Source: Clavelina lepadiformis
Taxonomy: Eukaryota; Chordata; Ascidiacea; Aplousobranchia; Clavelinidae
Reading direction: 5' to 3'
Length of the DNA: 64,000 bases
Assembly: GCF_947623445.1 (NCBI RefSeq)
Contig: NC_135248.1
Coordinates: 5,208,977 to 5,272,976 of the forward strand
A model generated the notes under the pieces. The model was not told the origin of the DNA and did not search any database. It saw only the letters and a list, made by a program, of their open reading frames with translations. Positions 24,868-39,282 of this stretch are shown piece after piece. Numbering within the stretch: the first letter of the stretch is position 1; the number at the start of each line of letters is the position of its first letter. The translations under genes were made by a program, and so were the position numbers.

Positions 24868-26906
24868 TAGTTGAAATGGAGAAAATCAATGCCAATCTAT
24901 GTGTGGTGGGTGTGGCTCTAAAAAGTGTCAAACGCACGATGCATGGATTGTACACAGTTTGTTGGAAATTAGGTTAACACATTGGCAGCATATGTGACAC
25001 TTCCCGTCTTAACGTTTCCACGACTCCCGGTTTTGGGAAACTGTGGAAAGCTCAAAATATAGTTCCAGCCAGTCTATTGAGACCAATTTCAGTAATCCAT
25101 TAGTCAATTCAATTATGAGTCTTGGGTTGTCATCATCATCTTTGGCCATTACTGTCACTGAATTAAACAGTGTTGACACTGAGTAGTTATTTGTCTACTG
25201 CAGCTTATATACGGGTGCAAAAGCTAAGCGCAAGACTCTTGTAGCTGGAAGTCTCTCCAGTCGGTTTGACATGAAGAGCTAACACACTGCTTTACTTGAG
25301 ATCACCAGTGTGCCAACTCAATTGAGTGTATACCATAAACTGATTGATAGAACTGCTTTCGAAATCACTGCAAAAACCAGACTGAACATTGAGAGAGTGC
25401 ATTGTGCACTGTGGTAATAGTTTACGTAATCAGGAAATAATAAAAACTGGGACGCTTACACTAAACATGGCCAAAATACAGCTTAGCATTTGTTGGTTAT
25501 GAAATAAAACACTAATAATATCATCAAATCTGCCCAAGAATTCTGTAGACAAAAGTGCTAATTATGACAATTAGCACATTTCCAGATACAGAAGTGAAGT
25601 ATTTTTTTGTTTATTTTGTGCCATTAACTGTGCGAAGCGAAAATTTGGATGCTAACAATTGTAGTTATAGCATAATAAAACACATGCTCACGAACAAGTA
25701 ATGAGCAGGAAAAAATGCCAAGCCCAAGGGCTTGAAACATGCAAGATAACAACCATAAAATTGTGCAATAAGATGGGGTTTAGCATGGCCACCAAACTAA
25801 CAAAATAGTTCCTAAGTTTAAAAAACTTAACCAAAATAACACAAACAACAAAACAACTATACTATTGGAAGAGAGGACATGTTCCCTAACATTTAAAACA
25901 CAGATATTTACAGTCGAAATAAATCGCTGAATGCATAGAGGTAGCATTCAGCTCAAAATTAATCTATAGGAGGTAAATAGACAGTAATTTAAGGCAATAT
26001 GCTTTACTGCGTATATATATTTCGACTGAATTCAAATTAGTAGGTGTTGCCATCGATAATTAATAATTAATGAATTACTTTTACCAGTATTCATTTTACA
26101 GAGGTAATTGAACAATGTCTGTTTTTAAAATTTGTTGCTTTTTGTTCAGTAAACTTGTTTTATTTAGGTTTAAATGAGCAAAAACAGATTTTTTGGGTAT
26201 AGGCTAGTACAGTATACCATATCAATAATTGTGGAAATGTAGCTTAAATGTACAGTAGATCAATTGCATTGGTGGCAGCTTATCAAATTTGGTAAATGCT
26301 ACCTATGTGAATGCATTTGGTATTTTCTAATTACAGTAACTGACAACTTGTCCAACAAATATTTTTGTAATGGATACTGGTTATATGGAATTTTAACTTC
26401 AAATGTTAGGATTGCTGGATACTATTACCAGTATAAGCATCGATTTTTTCCATTTTCAAAAAAATCAACAACGGTGTAAAAATATTCACTGCAAAATTTG
26501 TTTATCTGTGTCATATTGTGCGCTAATTCATAAATGTGTCCTTGTGCATTTTTATTATTTGCATGTGCACATTAAGCTATATGGCTGCAGAAATATTAAA
26601 TCAAATGTTTAAGTTAAGCTTAGTTCTGGAAAAAGGGTAGAAATGTTACTTTGCCATCTTATGACCTCATTGTGAATATAAATTGGTTTGCCTTTAAGGA
26701 AACCTTGTGCATCAGCACATTATTTGTATTTTAATGTGCAATGTAAAATGTTCATTTCTTTTGTTTTGTGTGTGTGAATCTGTGCGATGAAGATGAAAAC
26801 AATTCTAGTCAACAAGGTATCAACCGGTATCATGCACTAATTAAAAAAGGAAATGCCTAAACCTAGTGCACTTAAACGTTGTTTACACTTCACATGTGGT
26901 TTGCAG
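24868..26906. other. Spacer upstream of PAN2
   Basis: Apart from the dispersed repeat at 25490-25815, I see no supported feature. The PAN2 promoter and any 5' non-coding exon should be here. A small frame starting with two ATGs at 26789 does not join in phase to the first PAN2 exon. Confidence 0.45.
25490..25815. repeat. Dispersed repeat of unknown class
   Basis: Its left part matches 23200-23310. Its right part (25600-25815) matches 39861-40064 with blocks such as ATGCTCACGAACAA, GAGCAGGAAAAA, ACATGCAAG and AGCATGGCCACCAAAC in the same order. No reading frame, inverted ends or poly-A is seen. It may be a SINE tail or MITE. Confidence 0.65.
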
Positions 26907-29900
26907 GATAGAGGTGGTCACAGAGTATGCGGAAATGAATGTGCTGGCAATTGATGGCGCTCCTCAGTTTGGATCAAATTCCGTTCATTTCGATTCGAGC
27001 TGTGAATTACTATGGGTTGGCAATCAAGGGGTAAGCGTTACAACTTTTTTTCGTAAAGCTATTATTTGTGTTGGGGCTGTTCTTTGTACAAAATACTCCA
27101 TTGGCGATGAGTAGACATTTGTTTCTGGTGGTACTGCATACAACATAAATTATCATGTGTGTTTTTGAAGACAGCTCAATACATACTTTTTCTTTGCTTT
27201 AATTTAAACAAATTTTGTTTTTGTCTCTACTAAAGGGCCATATAACATCATATTATGGGCCTACCATGCAAAAGTACACTTCCTTTCAAGTACATCCTCA
27301 CAATCCTGTGCTTGAGATTCTATCACATGGGGAAAGAGTTTTAGCCTTGACAAAAGATACTCTGAAATGTTCACTGAAACGAGGCGTGCCAATTTACACT
27401 TTTAAGTGAGCCCGTTTGATACTTTTTATCGTCAGTTTTGATTAAACTCTATTTCTCACCTTATACCCATTATGATAGTTTAAAATACATATGTAATATT
27501 TCATTGATGTTTTGCAACTTTATTTTCATAAGAGATGATAGTTTGCAAGACACCCAGTGCATGACATTGAGAAGAGAAAAACATCTGCTCCTCGGTGGTA
27601 AAAATACTTCCTTAATTGATCTTGATTTAAACACCGGGTCCATTTCTAGAAGGTAAATTGCGACATTAGTTGGATATCAATAGTCGCAGCAAACAAGAAA
27701 TGGACTTTACAGTATTTTGACATTTTTTTCAGGATAAAAATAGCCATAGAAATGTTGTAGTTTTTATAAGCAACATTAAGTAAGTACTGTAGTACTAAAA
27801 ATGACATTCTATTTTTCTTTTAGCATTCCATTAGCTCCACACGAAGGTACAGCTATATTCCGAACTACTTCAAGATTTTTATGCTGTGGTGGATTTAATG
27901 GAAAGGTATTGTTTTATCCAACTTTTTATGCTAATGTCCACAATTGAAGATTAATTCTTCAACAAGCATCATGTTTTAGGCTTATATTGTTACATACGGT
28001 ATCGTTTACTGTTAGATAATGCTACGAGACCCAGATTCATTGAAGATTACTCACACACTTGATGCCCATTCTGGAACCATTTCAGACTTTGATGCCAATG
28101 GTCATACCGTAATTACTTGTGGGTTTTCCAGAAGGCCTGGGTAGGATGGTTAATTTTGGATTTAACTGCAAGGCAGCATACACAAAATGCATTTTAGTAC
28201 TCTTTACAGAACGTACAATAACTTCTTAATATTTTATACCTGTATCGGCAACATACAGATCTCGGATCGAATGATTTAGTATTATTTATTAGCAATCTTT
28301 TGCAGATCTGGAAGTAGTGGTGCCCAACACTTGAGTCTGGATCGCTTTGTCAAAATGTATGATCTTAGAATGATGAGGGCTTTATCTCCGATACAATGTG
28401 CAATACAGCCATCATTTTTAAGGTATCTAGGCAGATAATATTTTCTTTGCAATCAGTTTTAAATAATTGCTTTTACCTGGACTTTAATTCAACATTTAAA
28501 GCCAGAAATTTTATACCAATCGGTAGATATTGCCACATCGGTGACTGCGGTCACTTTCAAAAAACCATCAGTATATAAATCCCTAAAACAATCACCAAAA
28601 AAGTTTTTCTCAAATGTTTGCATGCATGGTCTGAATGCAATTTGTAGAAGAGAAAATATTTCACAAAAACTCCTATAATGTAGCAGTCTTATTTTTTCTT
28701 TTGTTACAATTCGTTTGATTTACATTTGATTACGTTACATTACATTCACTTTGTAATCCAAGTTGTATTATAAATACCATACACAATTAACACAAACAAC
28801 AAATTAACACAACAACAAATTTAAAAGCATGTTTTTTAAACTAGAAGCTTTTGCCGCACAAATGTAAGCTGAGAAGATTTGCCTAACTTTTTAACTATTA
28901 TTGCCTAATGGACAAGTATTTAGATTTTCTATAATTTTGATATCATCACTTTTCTTCGTTTACTTTTTTAAATATAGATTCTTAGCCACTTATACACGAA
29001 GAATGCTTGTTGTCTCACAAAGTGGCCAATTTCTTCTCATTGAAGACAATGCGGCAGTCACTCCTAACACTCCCATTTATCAAGCAAATCTTCCGGGAAC
29101 TTCGATAGTCAATCTTGACGTTTCACCTTCTGTGCAAGCAATCGGCTTTGGTGATTCAGGTATTAGAACCTTAGCAACAGTAATATATTGTTAGCATAAG
29201 CGTCAGTTCAGTGTTATTTGGTAAATGATGAGATTCGTTTCTAATGTCTTATTAGTGTTAAAAGTTGGCGACATGGTTCAGCAAAACATAGTTTTATTTT
29301 TACTATAAAGGTGGATATATGCATCTTTGGTCTGCTTCTGGAAATCCTACATTCAACAATTTTCCCAAAGATCCTGAATTTGCTGCTCTAACTGATCACG
29401 TTGATCCGATTAACATAAATGACGATATGGTAAATAGAAATTTTATTATTGAAAGTAAAGCGAACAGAAATATCTTCTAAGATTTTCCTTCAACACAGCT
29501 GCTATCAGTTTAGATTTTTTTGAAATCAGATTCCACTTTCAATGGTGCCATTGCCATATTACAATGAACCGCTCTTTTCTGATTGGCCAGTTGAGCTCTG
29601 TATTCCTGTCAGTAGAAGACCACCTCCCATAGACCCCGATTTAATCCGTTCCATGAAGGTTGTGCATGGTATTGGTTATGCTCCTAACCCGGGTAACAGG
29701 CGCAGAAATCAGGTACAAATTTGTAGTGTGATGCTTACAAGTATGAGTTATATAAAATTATGTTTTACAAGATAATGAAATATACCATAGCCAACATGCT
29801 GTAGAATATATTGAGCATTAGAATAAACGTAATTGGCTCAGTGTTGTGCTGGTAAAGTATCTGACTTGCCTTTTTCTGGACATGGTAACAATTGCGAGAC

Positions 29901-32900
29901 AATCTGGTTGCAATGCTTCTGAACAAGGTATTAATGACGCTTGGTAAACAGTGCCGAATTCGGGCAAGTTTGCATAACAAGAAAAAACATTAAAAACATT
30001 CTTTGAAAAATGTGCACCAGCAAACTTACTAACTGGGGAGCTTGAGTGTTGAGAAATCAGCGTCAAGTTATGACTTTGCCCAATCCAAGAATGGCATTTC
30101 AACTCCTTACTGGACGAAACTACTAATTTGCTATTAAATTTCTGCAAAATTTTGCTATTAAAATATTGATATTTTTATTGCATTAATACAATTTCACCTA
30201 CTACTTTTATTTTATGATTTTTGTGCTATAATAGGTGCCATATAAGCTCAAAGACATGTCAGTCCGAGACAGTAAAGGCAAGAAGGCTGCAGTTCCAGAC
30301 TCTCCCCTTGGAAGAGATGAACAACCACATTTGTACATGGTCCCAAAGAAATACCGCAAAGTCGGTCTCACTTTCTTATCAACTTTCATGAAATTCTTAG
30401 GATGTAAACTTGCGCTTGAAACTAGAATATAAATATCTTTTCTTTTAATTGCACTTCAGGTTATTTTTAAATACTCAAAGCTCGGAGAAGAGGAAAACGA
30501 AATGATCCAACACTATAATAAGACCAATTTTGCTGGTTTAGAACCAAACATACCAAATGCGTACTGCAATTGTATGCTACAGGTATTAAATAGCTCTATA
30601 TGTATCCAAAATAAACTCTTTTTGATTTTTGATGTATTTTATAGAACCTTTCAAATATAACATATCAACCACTTGAGAATAGGTGCTCAAGCTTATGAAT
30701 TATTTTTTGTTCTTTTATCTTCTAATTCCATAATTTTTCTAATTATTTAGCAAAAACGGGTTAGTTCACAGTAAATTGTAAGCATCAACTGCATTGCGGC
30801 TAATTTTTTTTTTCAAGCATATTTAGCTTAGAAAATTCTGATACAATTGAAGAAACGCCATTAATCCTTATTTTTTAGGTTCTGTATTTCATCGAACCAT
30901 TGCGCTGCGGTTTACAAAGCCACCATAATTTAGCAAAAGAATTTGACTTGGCTGAAGAATTGGGGTTTTTGTTTCATATGCAAGATTCTGCCCGGAGTGG
31001 AGTTCTCCAGGTACACAATGGTATATATGTATATATGGTTTGTGAATCTTACACAGCCTGCTATGATATGTTAATTTAAAGTCCCTCTGATTCTTGTCAG
31101 TCAGATTTCACAAGCCTATGAGATTAGGCTGGCTTATGATTATATCAGTCAGCAATTTCAGGCCTAAAATTATGCTCAATGTTCGCTTAGCCTAAAATAC
31201 ACAAATCATCAAATGTATAAAAGTAGTAAGAATGTATAAGGATAAAGAATACAATGCATGCAACACTATTAAAATCATCACTGAAAAGGATGTGAAAATA
31301 ATTTGCTGGCAGATATGTATATTTTTATAAATAGAAATATATACATATTAATTCCCGTGTAAATAAACATGTCTGGCTATTATGCTTAACATGTGCTTAT
31401 ATTTTTACAGAAAATCCGGCTGGTAATCTTTATAAACGTTATTTTGATAAAAAGAAAAAAGTTTGGTTTTTATGTGACAAATTTTTATTTATAAAAATGC
31501 ATACCGGTAATGAGAATAGGCTTTGTGAGAAACATCTGCAATTAATACACCCTGTTTCTAGTTGCAGTGTTTTAAACAATCTGTTTTTTATTTTGATAGG
31601 CAAGTAACTTCCTAAGAGCATTTCGGACAATACCTGAAGCCACAGCACTGGGATTGCTAAAAAATGCCTCAAAACCCGAACAAATTGCAAGTGGTGGAAC
31701 CAATGCCAATCTTGGCCAGCTTATTCAGAACTGGAATAGGTTTATTTTACAGCAACTACACACGGTTAAGTGACGTAGCTATTGAACAAACAAAGCGAAG
31801 AGGAATATTTTATTACTTATATTTAATTTCGAAATGTTTTCTAAACAGACAATAGATATATGCATTGTGCAGGTGAGAAAAATTACTAAATTTTTCTTGA
31901 TTATTATCTTCAGGAAACCGTACCATTTGTTGAATCACCATCAGCTACTTCCGAGGTTGATCCTTTTGACTCATCTGATGCAAATGAAAGAAATAATCTA
32001 GGTGTTAACTCATTGCTTTCTATTCTTTAATGGAAAAGATTGCAAACTAAACATTAAAATATCTGAAGAATTAGTTGTACATGTGTGAAATCATTACTAC
32101 TATTTTATTACCATATCATTATTTGTACATATTCCATTTAAACGATTTCACCACTATATTACCAACGTATCATTTTCTACTATAAAGAGAAAGAACCTGT
32201 GGGTAGTTTGAAGCATTCTCTGATTGAAAAACTCTTTGGAACTGAGATGGGAATCAGCAATCTTTTCCGAAGTGGCAGGACATCTGAAAGAAAATCAGTT
32301 CAATTTCTGTTTAACCTATCCTATCCACCACTGAGTAAGCCTGGTACATAAATAAGCTAATAACAAACGTGTGTTTGCAAGTTTCATGTTGTATAAAGAT
32401 ACTTCCTAGTTTTCTCGTTTTTTTGTTTTAACGAATATTCATCAATAACTTTTTTTTAAACTATTAGTCATACTACTTTTTTCTAAACAGGAGAACCGGC
32501 AGAATATGTGCCGTTCAGCACAGTATTGAAGAACAGCATTTGCTCACAAATACACACCAAGTCATGGGACCAAGAAACAGAGACATACCAACCTATGGTT
32601 TGTAAACAATTTGTATCAATGTGTAATCATTATCCATTCGGCGACCTTTACTTGAAAAACACTTGTGTGGCTAATGTATGTTAGGATGTGGGTTCAATCA
32701 ACACAGAAATTGTATTTCTTTGCAAAGCTTTTGTAATAATATGACTGCACTGCCATACTTTGTTAAGTTTGAAAACTTTTGTAGGTCCAAACAAAAACTC
32801 CAATTTCTTTACCTGATATATTATCGCTCAGTTGTGCTTTGTTTAGAGAAGAGGATACCCAGTTTTGGAAGGTAGGCAGTGCTTGTTAAAACGTTAACAA

Positions 32901-35900
32901 CTTTGACAATTGCTGCAGTTACACTAGAACTGTCATTTATATTATATCAGCAAAGCTTAATGAAGAATTCCTACATTTTTAGACACAGACAGAATTGTTT
33001 GAAAAAAAGAAGGAAGGTCATGCAAACAAACCCGGTAAGAAAAATAATCAAGAGAGAAGTGGTAATGACCTTGCTCCAAGCAACAGCATATCATCAAGTG
33101 ATGCATGGTACATGCTCTAGTTTAGGGAATTTTCGGAAAAAATGTATAGTGTGAGTTCACAACGTAAGCCCATTCTCCTTAGCTTAAATCCAAGTTTTTG
33201 ATAATTCAGAGTAACTTAACTGGTTTTGGCAGAATGCCTGTATATTAGTATCACCTTTGGGTAACTCTAAGGAAGTTTATAGTCTTGTAAGCTTCAATTT
33301 GACAAACTTTCACTCTATACTAACACTAGCGTAGACTGACTCTTAAAGCACTTTAAACCTTTGCATGAAAATTTGTTTTGCCAGGAATGTCTTTGCAGAA
33401 AGGGAAGGCCTTGACTTTTCTTATGAGAAAGCTAATACATCTGGATGGGTTCCACATAGACTAGACATGTCCATCGACAGCAATGGACAACTGACAGTCA
33501 GATCGGACACTGATTGTATGATATGTTTTTTGACTTGGCAATTATGGTAAATTGACTTTTTGTATCTTTTGACTCGTTTTTAACACGTCAATTATTTTCT
33601 AGGTTTAAATGAAGAGCAAGAAGATTCTGAAGGAGACGTTCGGTAAGTCTTATGTTTGCCTTTTGCATTCTCAACTTTGTGTTAATTACTCGTTTCATTT
33701 AATTATCTTTTTTAATTTTTAATGCTAATATCATGAAAATTATTGTATACATGCATTGTATATATTTTCTTGTATACTAAACTTTCTATGACTACCTAGT
33801 TTTAAATGATAACGACTGTTGTTTTAGAAAAGCATCTTACGAGCTTTTTGCAACAGTAGCGCATATAGATGATGCAAGAACAGGCGGAAACTTAGTGGCT
33901 CATATAAATGTTGGAAAGAAGTACCATCAGCGTAAGGAGGTGCAAAGAATTAGTTTATACAATATTGTCTGACAGTGCTTTAGGTTAAATCAATATTGTT
34001 ATTGTTATTATTGTTAAATAATTAAAGGGGGTCACACACACTCAGTGGTATCTATTCAATGACATTCAAATATGTGCGATTGATAAAGAAGAAGCCGTTG
34101 ATTTTGACCTTAAATGGAAGGTTCCATGCATTCTTTACTATGTACGAAGTGACATTAATAAAAGGTAGGACAATCTACATTTTTTTCAGTTTCTACAATT
34201 ATATCATTTCTGACTGCAATTTAGACTTTAAAATTGAGTACAATGTAAGGTCGCTATCTCAACCTTTCTAAAGTTGAAATGCCTGGTTTCGGCAAAATGG
34301 ATATATTCGAGAACTTGTATTTTAATGGCATTTTTGTTTGCATAGGCATAAATTCGAAGTTGATTTCCCATTGACATCCGATATTCTGCTTCCAACGCCA
34401 AGTATTTCAAAAGGTGGCCTCAGACGCCACTTAAGCACGAGCGTTGAGCCAAGGAGCCCTGCATCAGCTATGACTTTCACCACACTCTCCGAAGAAGAAA
34501 TTCCATCCAAAGAAGGTGTGCTCGTAGCTCTTGATGCAGAATTTGTCACCCTAAACGCAGTAAGTTGGAAAATGCTTGCACTAGATAAAATTAAATACAT
34601 ACAATCTACGTGCTTTGGCGTACTTTTATCATCTTTGTCATATCACCATAAAAACAAAGAATGTGGTATAAAGCAGGCAGACAATGCATACTTAATCAAA
34701 AGTTGATAGTCATTGCATACCGTCAGTCATTGTTAACTGCCAGGTAAGCGCATTCTGCACTGGACAGTTGACATATTACTAGATGCCTTTGTGTTTTAGG
34801 AAGAAGCAGAATTGCATAGTGATGGGACTCGTTCTACAATCAAACCGAGTCACTTACTCCTCGCTCGAGTTACAGTTGTGAGGGGTGAAGGTCCACTAGA
34901 GGGGGAACCGTTCATAGATGACTATATTGCCACCCAGGAGCAAGTGGTGGATTACCTTACAAAGTTTTCCGGTAAGCTGCATTGGCTGAAAAAGTAACGC
35001 TTGCCTTGTGTTATATTAGGTTATTATGCTTATTCCAGTAATAAAGGCAGTAATTACAATCGCTCCTGAAATTTGTCTGCTAGTTCAGTGAAGGTTACAT
35101 ATTTACTTCATATTTATTTTTTTGGTGCTATAGGTATTAAGCCTGGCGATTTGGACGTTTCAATTTCATCAAAACATTTAGCAACACTTAAGCTAACGTA
35201 CTGTAAATTAAGGTATCTTATTCAATGCGGCTGCGTTATTGTTGGCCATGGCCTGAACAAAGACTTCAAAGTCATCAATATTCATGTAAGTATCTTTGTT
35301 ACAGAGTGACTGTTTCGCCGTTAGTACTGAAGCGGGTCACGCAACCCGTTGTTAAAGATAAACGCTTTGCTTAAGAGAATGGTAGGCAAAAACTCGATTT
35401 AAGCTGTTTAGGGTTTGATTGAAGTTAGATTTAAATTAAAAGCAAGATTTACTTTAGTTTAACATTTTATAACATTTATGTTAGGTTAACAAAAAAACAT
35501 AAAAAATAGCTTTGCACGTACATTTTTTTTCGTTAAAATAGTAACAGCCTATTTGCTATTGTTTCTTTGCATGCATATGTGAGCAGTAATGAAAGGTAAT
35601 CATAATTTTATAAAGTTGTTTTCAGGATGATTAAGTAACTAAAAAATAACGAACATCATTCAGTGTGAAAAGAATCTATAACCAGTTGTTTCTACAACTT
35701 TTGTATATTTAAAGGTGCCAGAAAATCAAATCAGAGATACCGTTCATCTATATCACATGCCTCGAAAAAGATTTGTGTCCCTTCGGTTTTTAGCTTGGTA
35801 TTTTTTGGGTAAGTGATTTACATTCTTTGTTTTGTGAAAACCATGTCTACTTATGCCACTATGGCAAAGGGTGCCATCGAGCAACATCAAACATAAACAT

Positions 35901-36694
35901 AATCAGGAAAGATTTTCTGTGCACCTCATCCCAGACATATTGATTCACATATCAGTCTCACTGCTATATTCATCTCACTGTGTACCATTGAAGTTGCCAT
36001 TGCCTGAATATCAGACACAAGTAGCACAAAATGTTGTTTGTTGGGATTCGGCCGACTAAATGCTGAATAAAAAAACATAAAACCACGTACTTGTAGTTCA
36101 GCAAATGGTATGGCTTCGTTTGGGAAACCGTTGGTTATGTGTAAACATAATTTTAGCACGCTTTCTGGAGGAGTTAAAATAATACGCGCAAGTCATATAT
36201 AAGTACATTTCTTAGTAATAATTAATAAGCAAAAGAAACTATAAAAAATATTGACCTTATTCATGAAAAGTGCAATAATCTAAGAAATAAGGACGTTGTC
36301 GCAAATTGGTGACTTTCAAAAGATGTTTTCATGACCACTGTATTAAAACAGATGAAAAAATACAGAACGATATGCATGACAGTATTGAAGACGCACGAAC
36401 TGCCTTGAAACTTTACAAGTATGTCTCATACTGTATCAAGAATGTTAATGGAAAATGTGTGCCGAAATTTAATTATAAGAACAAATATTTATTTCTATAT
36501 TAGCATTTGCTATGAATATACACCTACCTAAATTTGCATTATTTTTCGTATTCTCGTGGTTATTTTGTAGAAAGTACCAGGAGTTAACTGAAGGCAAGGA
36601 AAAACTTCGCGAATTCCAACAAGTCACTTTGAAGAAACTTTATGACGATGGCAGAAGATTAGAATGGAAAGTTCCCGAAGGAGATGCAAGCTAG
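26907..36694 (+). CDS. PAN2: PAN2, catalytic subunit of the PAN2-PAN3 poly(A) nuclease
   Basis: 28 exons join without a phase conflict: 26907-27030, 27236-27405, 27533-27652, 27824-27905, 28016-28140, 28306-28422, 28978-29159, 29311-29429, 29530-29712, 30235-30360, 30460-30582, 30879-31010, 31600-31764, 31914-32001, 32188-32334, 32491-32597, 32785-32871, 32983-33107, 33385-33515, 33603-33642, 33828-33939, 34028-34164, 34346-34559, 34800-34971, 35134-35285, 35715-35808, 36352-36418, 36571-36694. They give about 1,187 codons (human is about 1,200). The order is the family's: WD40 propeller (exons 1-8), PAN3-binding linker (IGYAPNP, exon 9), USP-like pseudo-hydrolase, then a DEDD 3'-5' exonuclease that shortens poly(A) tails in the cytoplasm. 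Catalytic residues are present: Asp/Glu in LDAEF (34533, 34539), Asp in NKDF (35262), and His and Asp in MHDSIEDAR. The USP-like zinc-ribbon cysteines are missing. The true start is unresolved. The first in-frame ATG is at 26935, 28 nt after an acceptor AG. One donor (GTCGGT after 30360) is non-consensus. Confidence 0.95.
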
Positions 36695-36709
36695 ATTTTA
36701 TCTGAAAGA

Positions 36710-36715
36710 AATAAA
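36710..36715 (+). terminator. Poly(A) signal of PAN2
   Basis: AATAAA lies 15 bp after the stop codon, so the 3' UTR is very short if it is used. Confidence 0.65.
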
Positions 36716-38512
36716 CCTTTGCTTGGAAGCATTTTTTTGCCATTCCTGTGGAACAGCAAAAGGCCATCACCGAAAGCTTTTAAAGTAAATTTTATATGCA
36801 GTACTGTTACTGCAGGTGCACAAGATAGGAACTGTGTTGTGTTTCCACTTAATTTAAATGTCAAATGATGGCGTTACGTTGACCACACACTGACACTGCC
36901 ACAAGCCGACGAAGTTTGTCATGCTTCGTATTGATTAAATAAAAGGTGAGAAAGTTAACCAATTCATTTAGTCTGACTCGAATCAAGTTGAGTTATGACT
37001 CGAGTAAATTTAAACTGTAACTCAAGACAAGTGGATGTCTTTAACTTTGAAAAAGTTTATTACGTCACACTACGCACTGCGTTAAATTGGTTATCGATTT
37101 ATCATATTGTCCTGGCTGTCAACAAATTTGTCTGGTTTACATTTTCGTTCAGAGAAGTGTAATTTGTCAGAAACATATTTAGCTAGCAATTGGATTGATT
37201 TTAAACTTATACATTCTACCCAACGTAAAAGATTAAATTTCAGTTGGCCTCTTTATTTTCGTGATTTCACTCTTCGTCAGGAGTCGTTAGAAGTCAGCTG
37301 CCGTACCAAAACGTCATGAGTCACAGTGACCAGTAGTTTAGCATTTTTGCGTAGTTTGGGGCAAGAAGAATTTACTTTGGAAATGTTAAACGCAATTGCT
37401 TGGCAAATGCTGTCCAGGTGGGTTATGAATTTTTCTGCCAAAACTTTGGGTGGCAAATGAGCGGGTTGGAAAACACTGTTTAGTATCGCAATAGCATGCG
37501 TTTTCTGCAGAGTATTAAAACCAGGTGTGCCCAAGATCTACCTTTCAAGTGGCCAAACCTCCGCGGTCTACCAGTTTAGTGTCATATCTCAAATCCGCAC
37601 ACATTGTTTTAGTGTTTCTTAACACTTTTTCTAAAAATTGCCCCAGCATAAACTTGTAATGGCAAGTAACATAAAACACATTGTGATGTCACAAGGAAAT
37701 TTACGTGGCAAAGTTAACTTGGACGCAAGACATGAACGATTGAAAAGGCGTTGAAAACCCTTAAGAAAAGTTCAAATATTAAATTTTTTAACAAAACAAA
37801 GACACATTTAGCCTACTTAAAAATGTAATCACTGCTTGAGTGCTTTATCAGGTAAATAGCATTTATTAATAAAACGATATTCGTACAGAAACAGAAAACC
37901 GAAATCCTTTCCATTTTGTTGTTTGCATAGAATACCTTCCCGAAGTTAAAATTTTTGCCTTGGTAAAGCCGGTGGTAGATATCACATAACAAATCCAGCC
38001 CCTCATATACATAAATGTAGAAAACTTGTCAATCATTCAGCATTTTTTGGTAATTGAAATTTTATTCCACCAAATCAAGATTCGCCTTCGGCAAATGGTT
38101 GAATTGTTTGTAGGCACCTAGTACATTCGGTAGGTTATTCAGTTTTTAAGGTAATATACTTTTCAGTTTGACACGGCAAAAATAAATAGTTGTGTTGGCC
38201 ACAGACTGCACGATCAATCACAAGCTCGAGCATCTCTTATTGTTAAGAACAATCGCATTGACACATCCTAATGACGTACGACAAAACAATGTGCACTGCC
38301 TAATTATGAATTAAAATAGCAGCATTTTTAGAATAACAGCTGGTGAAAGGGGTAGGAAAGAAAACTGTTAGAAATAAATTCCTTTCATGTTCTCTCAATG
38401 GTCATCTTATCTCTTTCTTAAAATCTTAAAAGGTAGTAAACAACTTACGTCATAAACGAGTTGCAGACAGTTTTGACGAGCTGAGAATGTTCGCGACCTA
38501 GAAAAAGTTTGA

Positions 38513-38666
38513 AAAAAGGTGGCAACCTAGAAAAACTTGGACTAAAATACAATTTTAAAAAATCCCGGACTTTTTAAGTACATTTTAGCATTTCTCCCTG
38601 ACGCAGATTTGAACACGAAATTCCCTGACATGTCAGGGAAAATCCTGACGTATGGCAACCCTAGAT
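38513..38666. mobile_element. Fragment of a MITE ending TGGCAACCCTA
   Basis: The right end has the TGGCAACCCTA-type terminus seen in other hAT-like MITEs here. Just inside is a CCCTGACATGTCAGGG palindrome. The left boundary (GTGGCAACCTAG) is in the same rather than the inverted orientation, so the left end is not intact. No target duplication is found. Confidence 0.4.
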
Positions 38667-39282
38667 AAATGCACCTACTGCATAGTATTGGAATGTGAAA
38701 TAACAAGTGACAACAACATCTCCTGCACGTGCCAATGAAAACCTTCAATTATAGAATAAAACCGGTACCTAAGATTTGGAAAAATATGACAAATAGATTC
38801 GAATCTTTTGAGATTCGGTTCTTCAGGATTCGTTATTCGTTGGAATATGCATCCCTATTACTGCGTCGCCTTTTCTTTTCTATTGTTACCATTATTTTAT
38901 TCTACGCTGGGCTGTAAATACACCTACAAAATTAGTGGAATAAAGAGTTAAGACGGTCAATAATTCATAATAATAAAATGATAGGCTACATGGAAATGCA
39001 GAGAGCCATAGTCGCTTATTTGAGTTCCCTCTCCAATAAACAGTTTTTCGCCTGCAGGCGTGTTTAGTGCATGTTGTTTTAGTTGTGTAATTGAGAGTCT
39101 GTAATATCACAGCAATTGTAGGAACTAACAGCCGAGGTGTGAGAAAGTTTAACAGTTATGGATTTCCACTCGAATTCAGTCTGCCAAATGACCTCAACTT
39201 AACTGAACACGAACCTATGGAGTCAGTCAGTCAATGTCAGTTAGTCATGTACATCGCACTCGCAAGTTGTGCGTTTATACAT

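Noticed and set aside
26789..26818. Small ATG-starting frame as PAN2 exon 1
   Set aside because: Its natural donor leaves phase 0 and the next plausible donor leaves phase 1. The exon at 26907 needs 2 bases carried over. It does not join in frame.
37320..37620. hAT element on the minus strand
   Set aside because: A GGTAGACCGCGG-type stretch is suggestive, but no paired ends or target duplication could be found, so it is mentioned only as debris.
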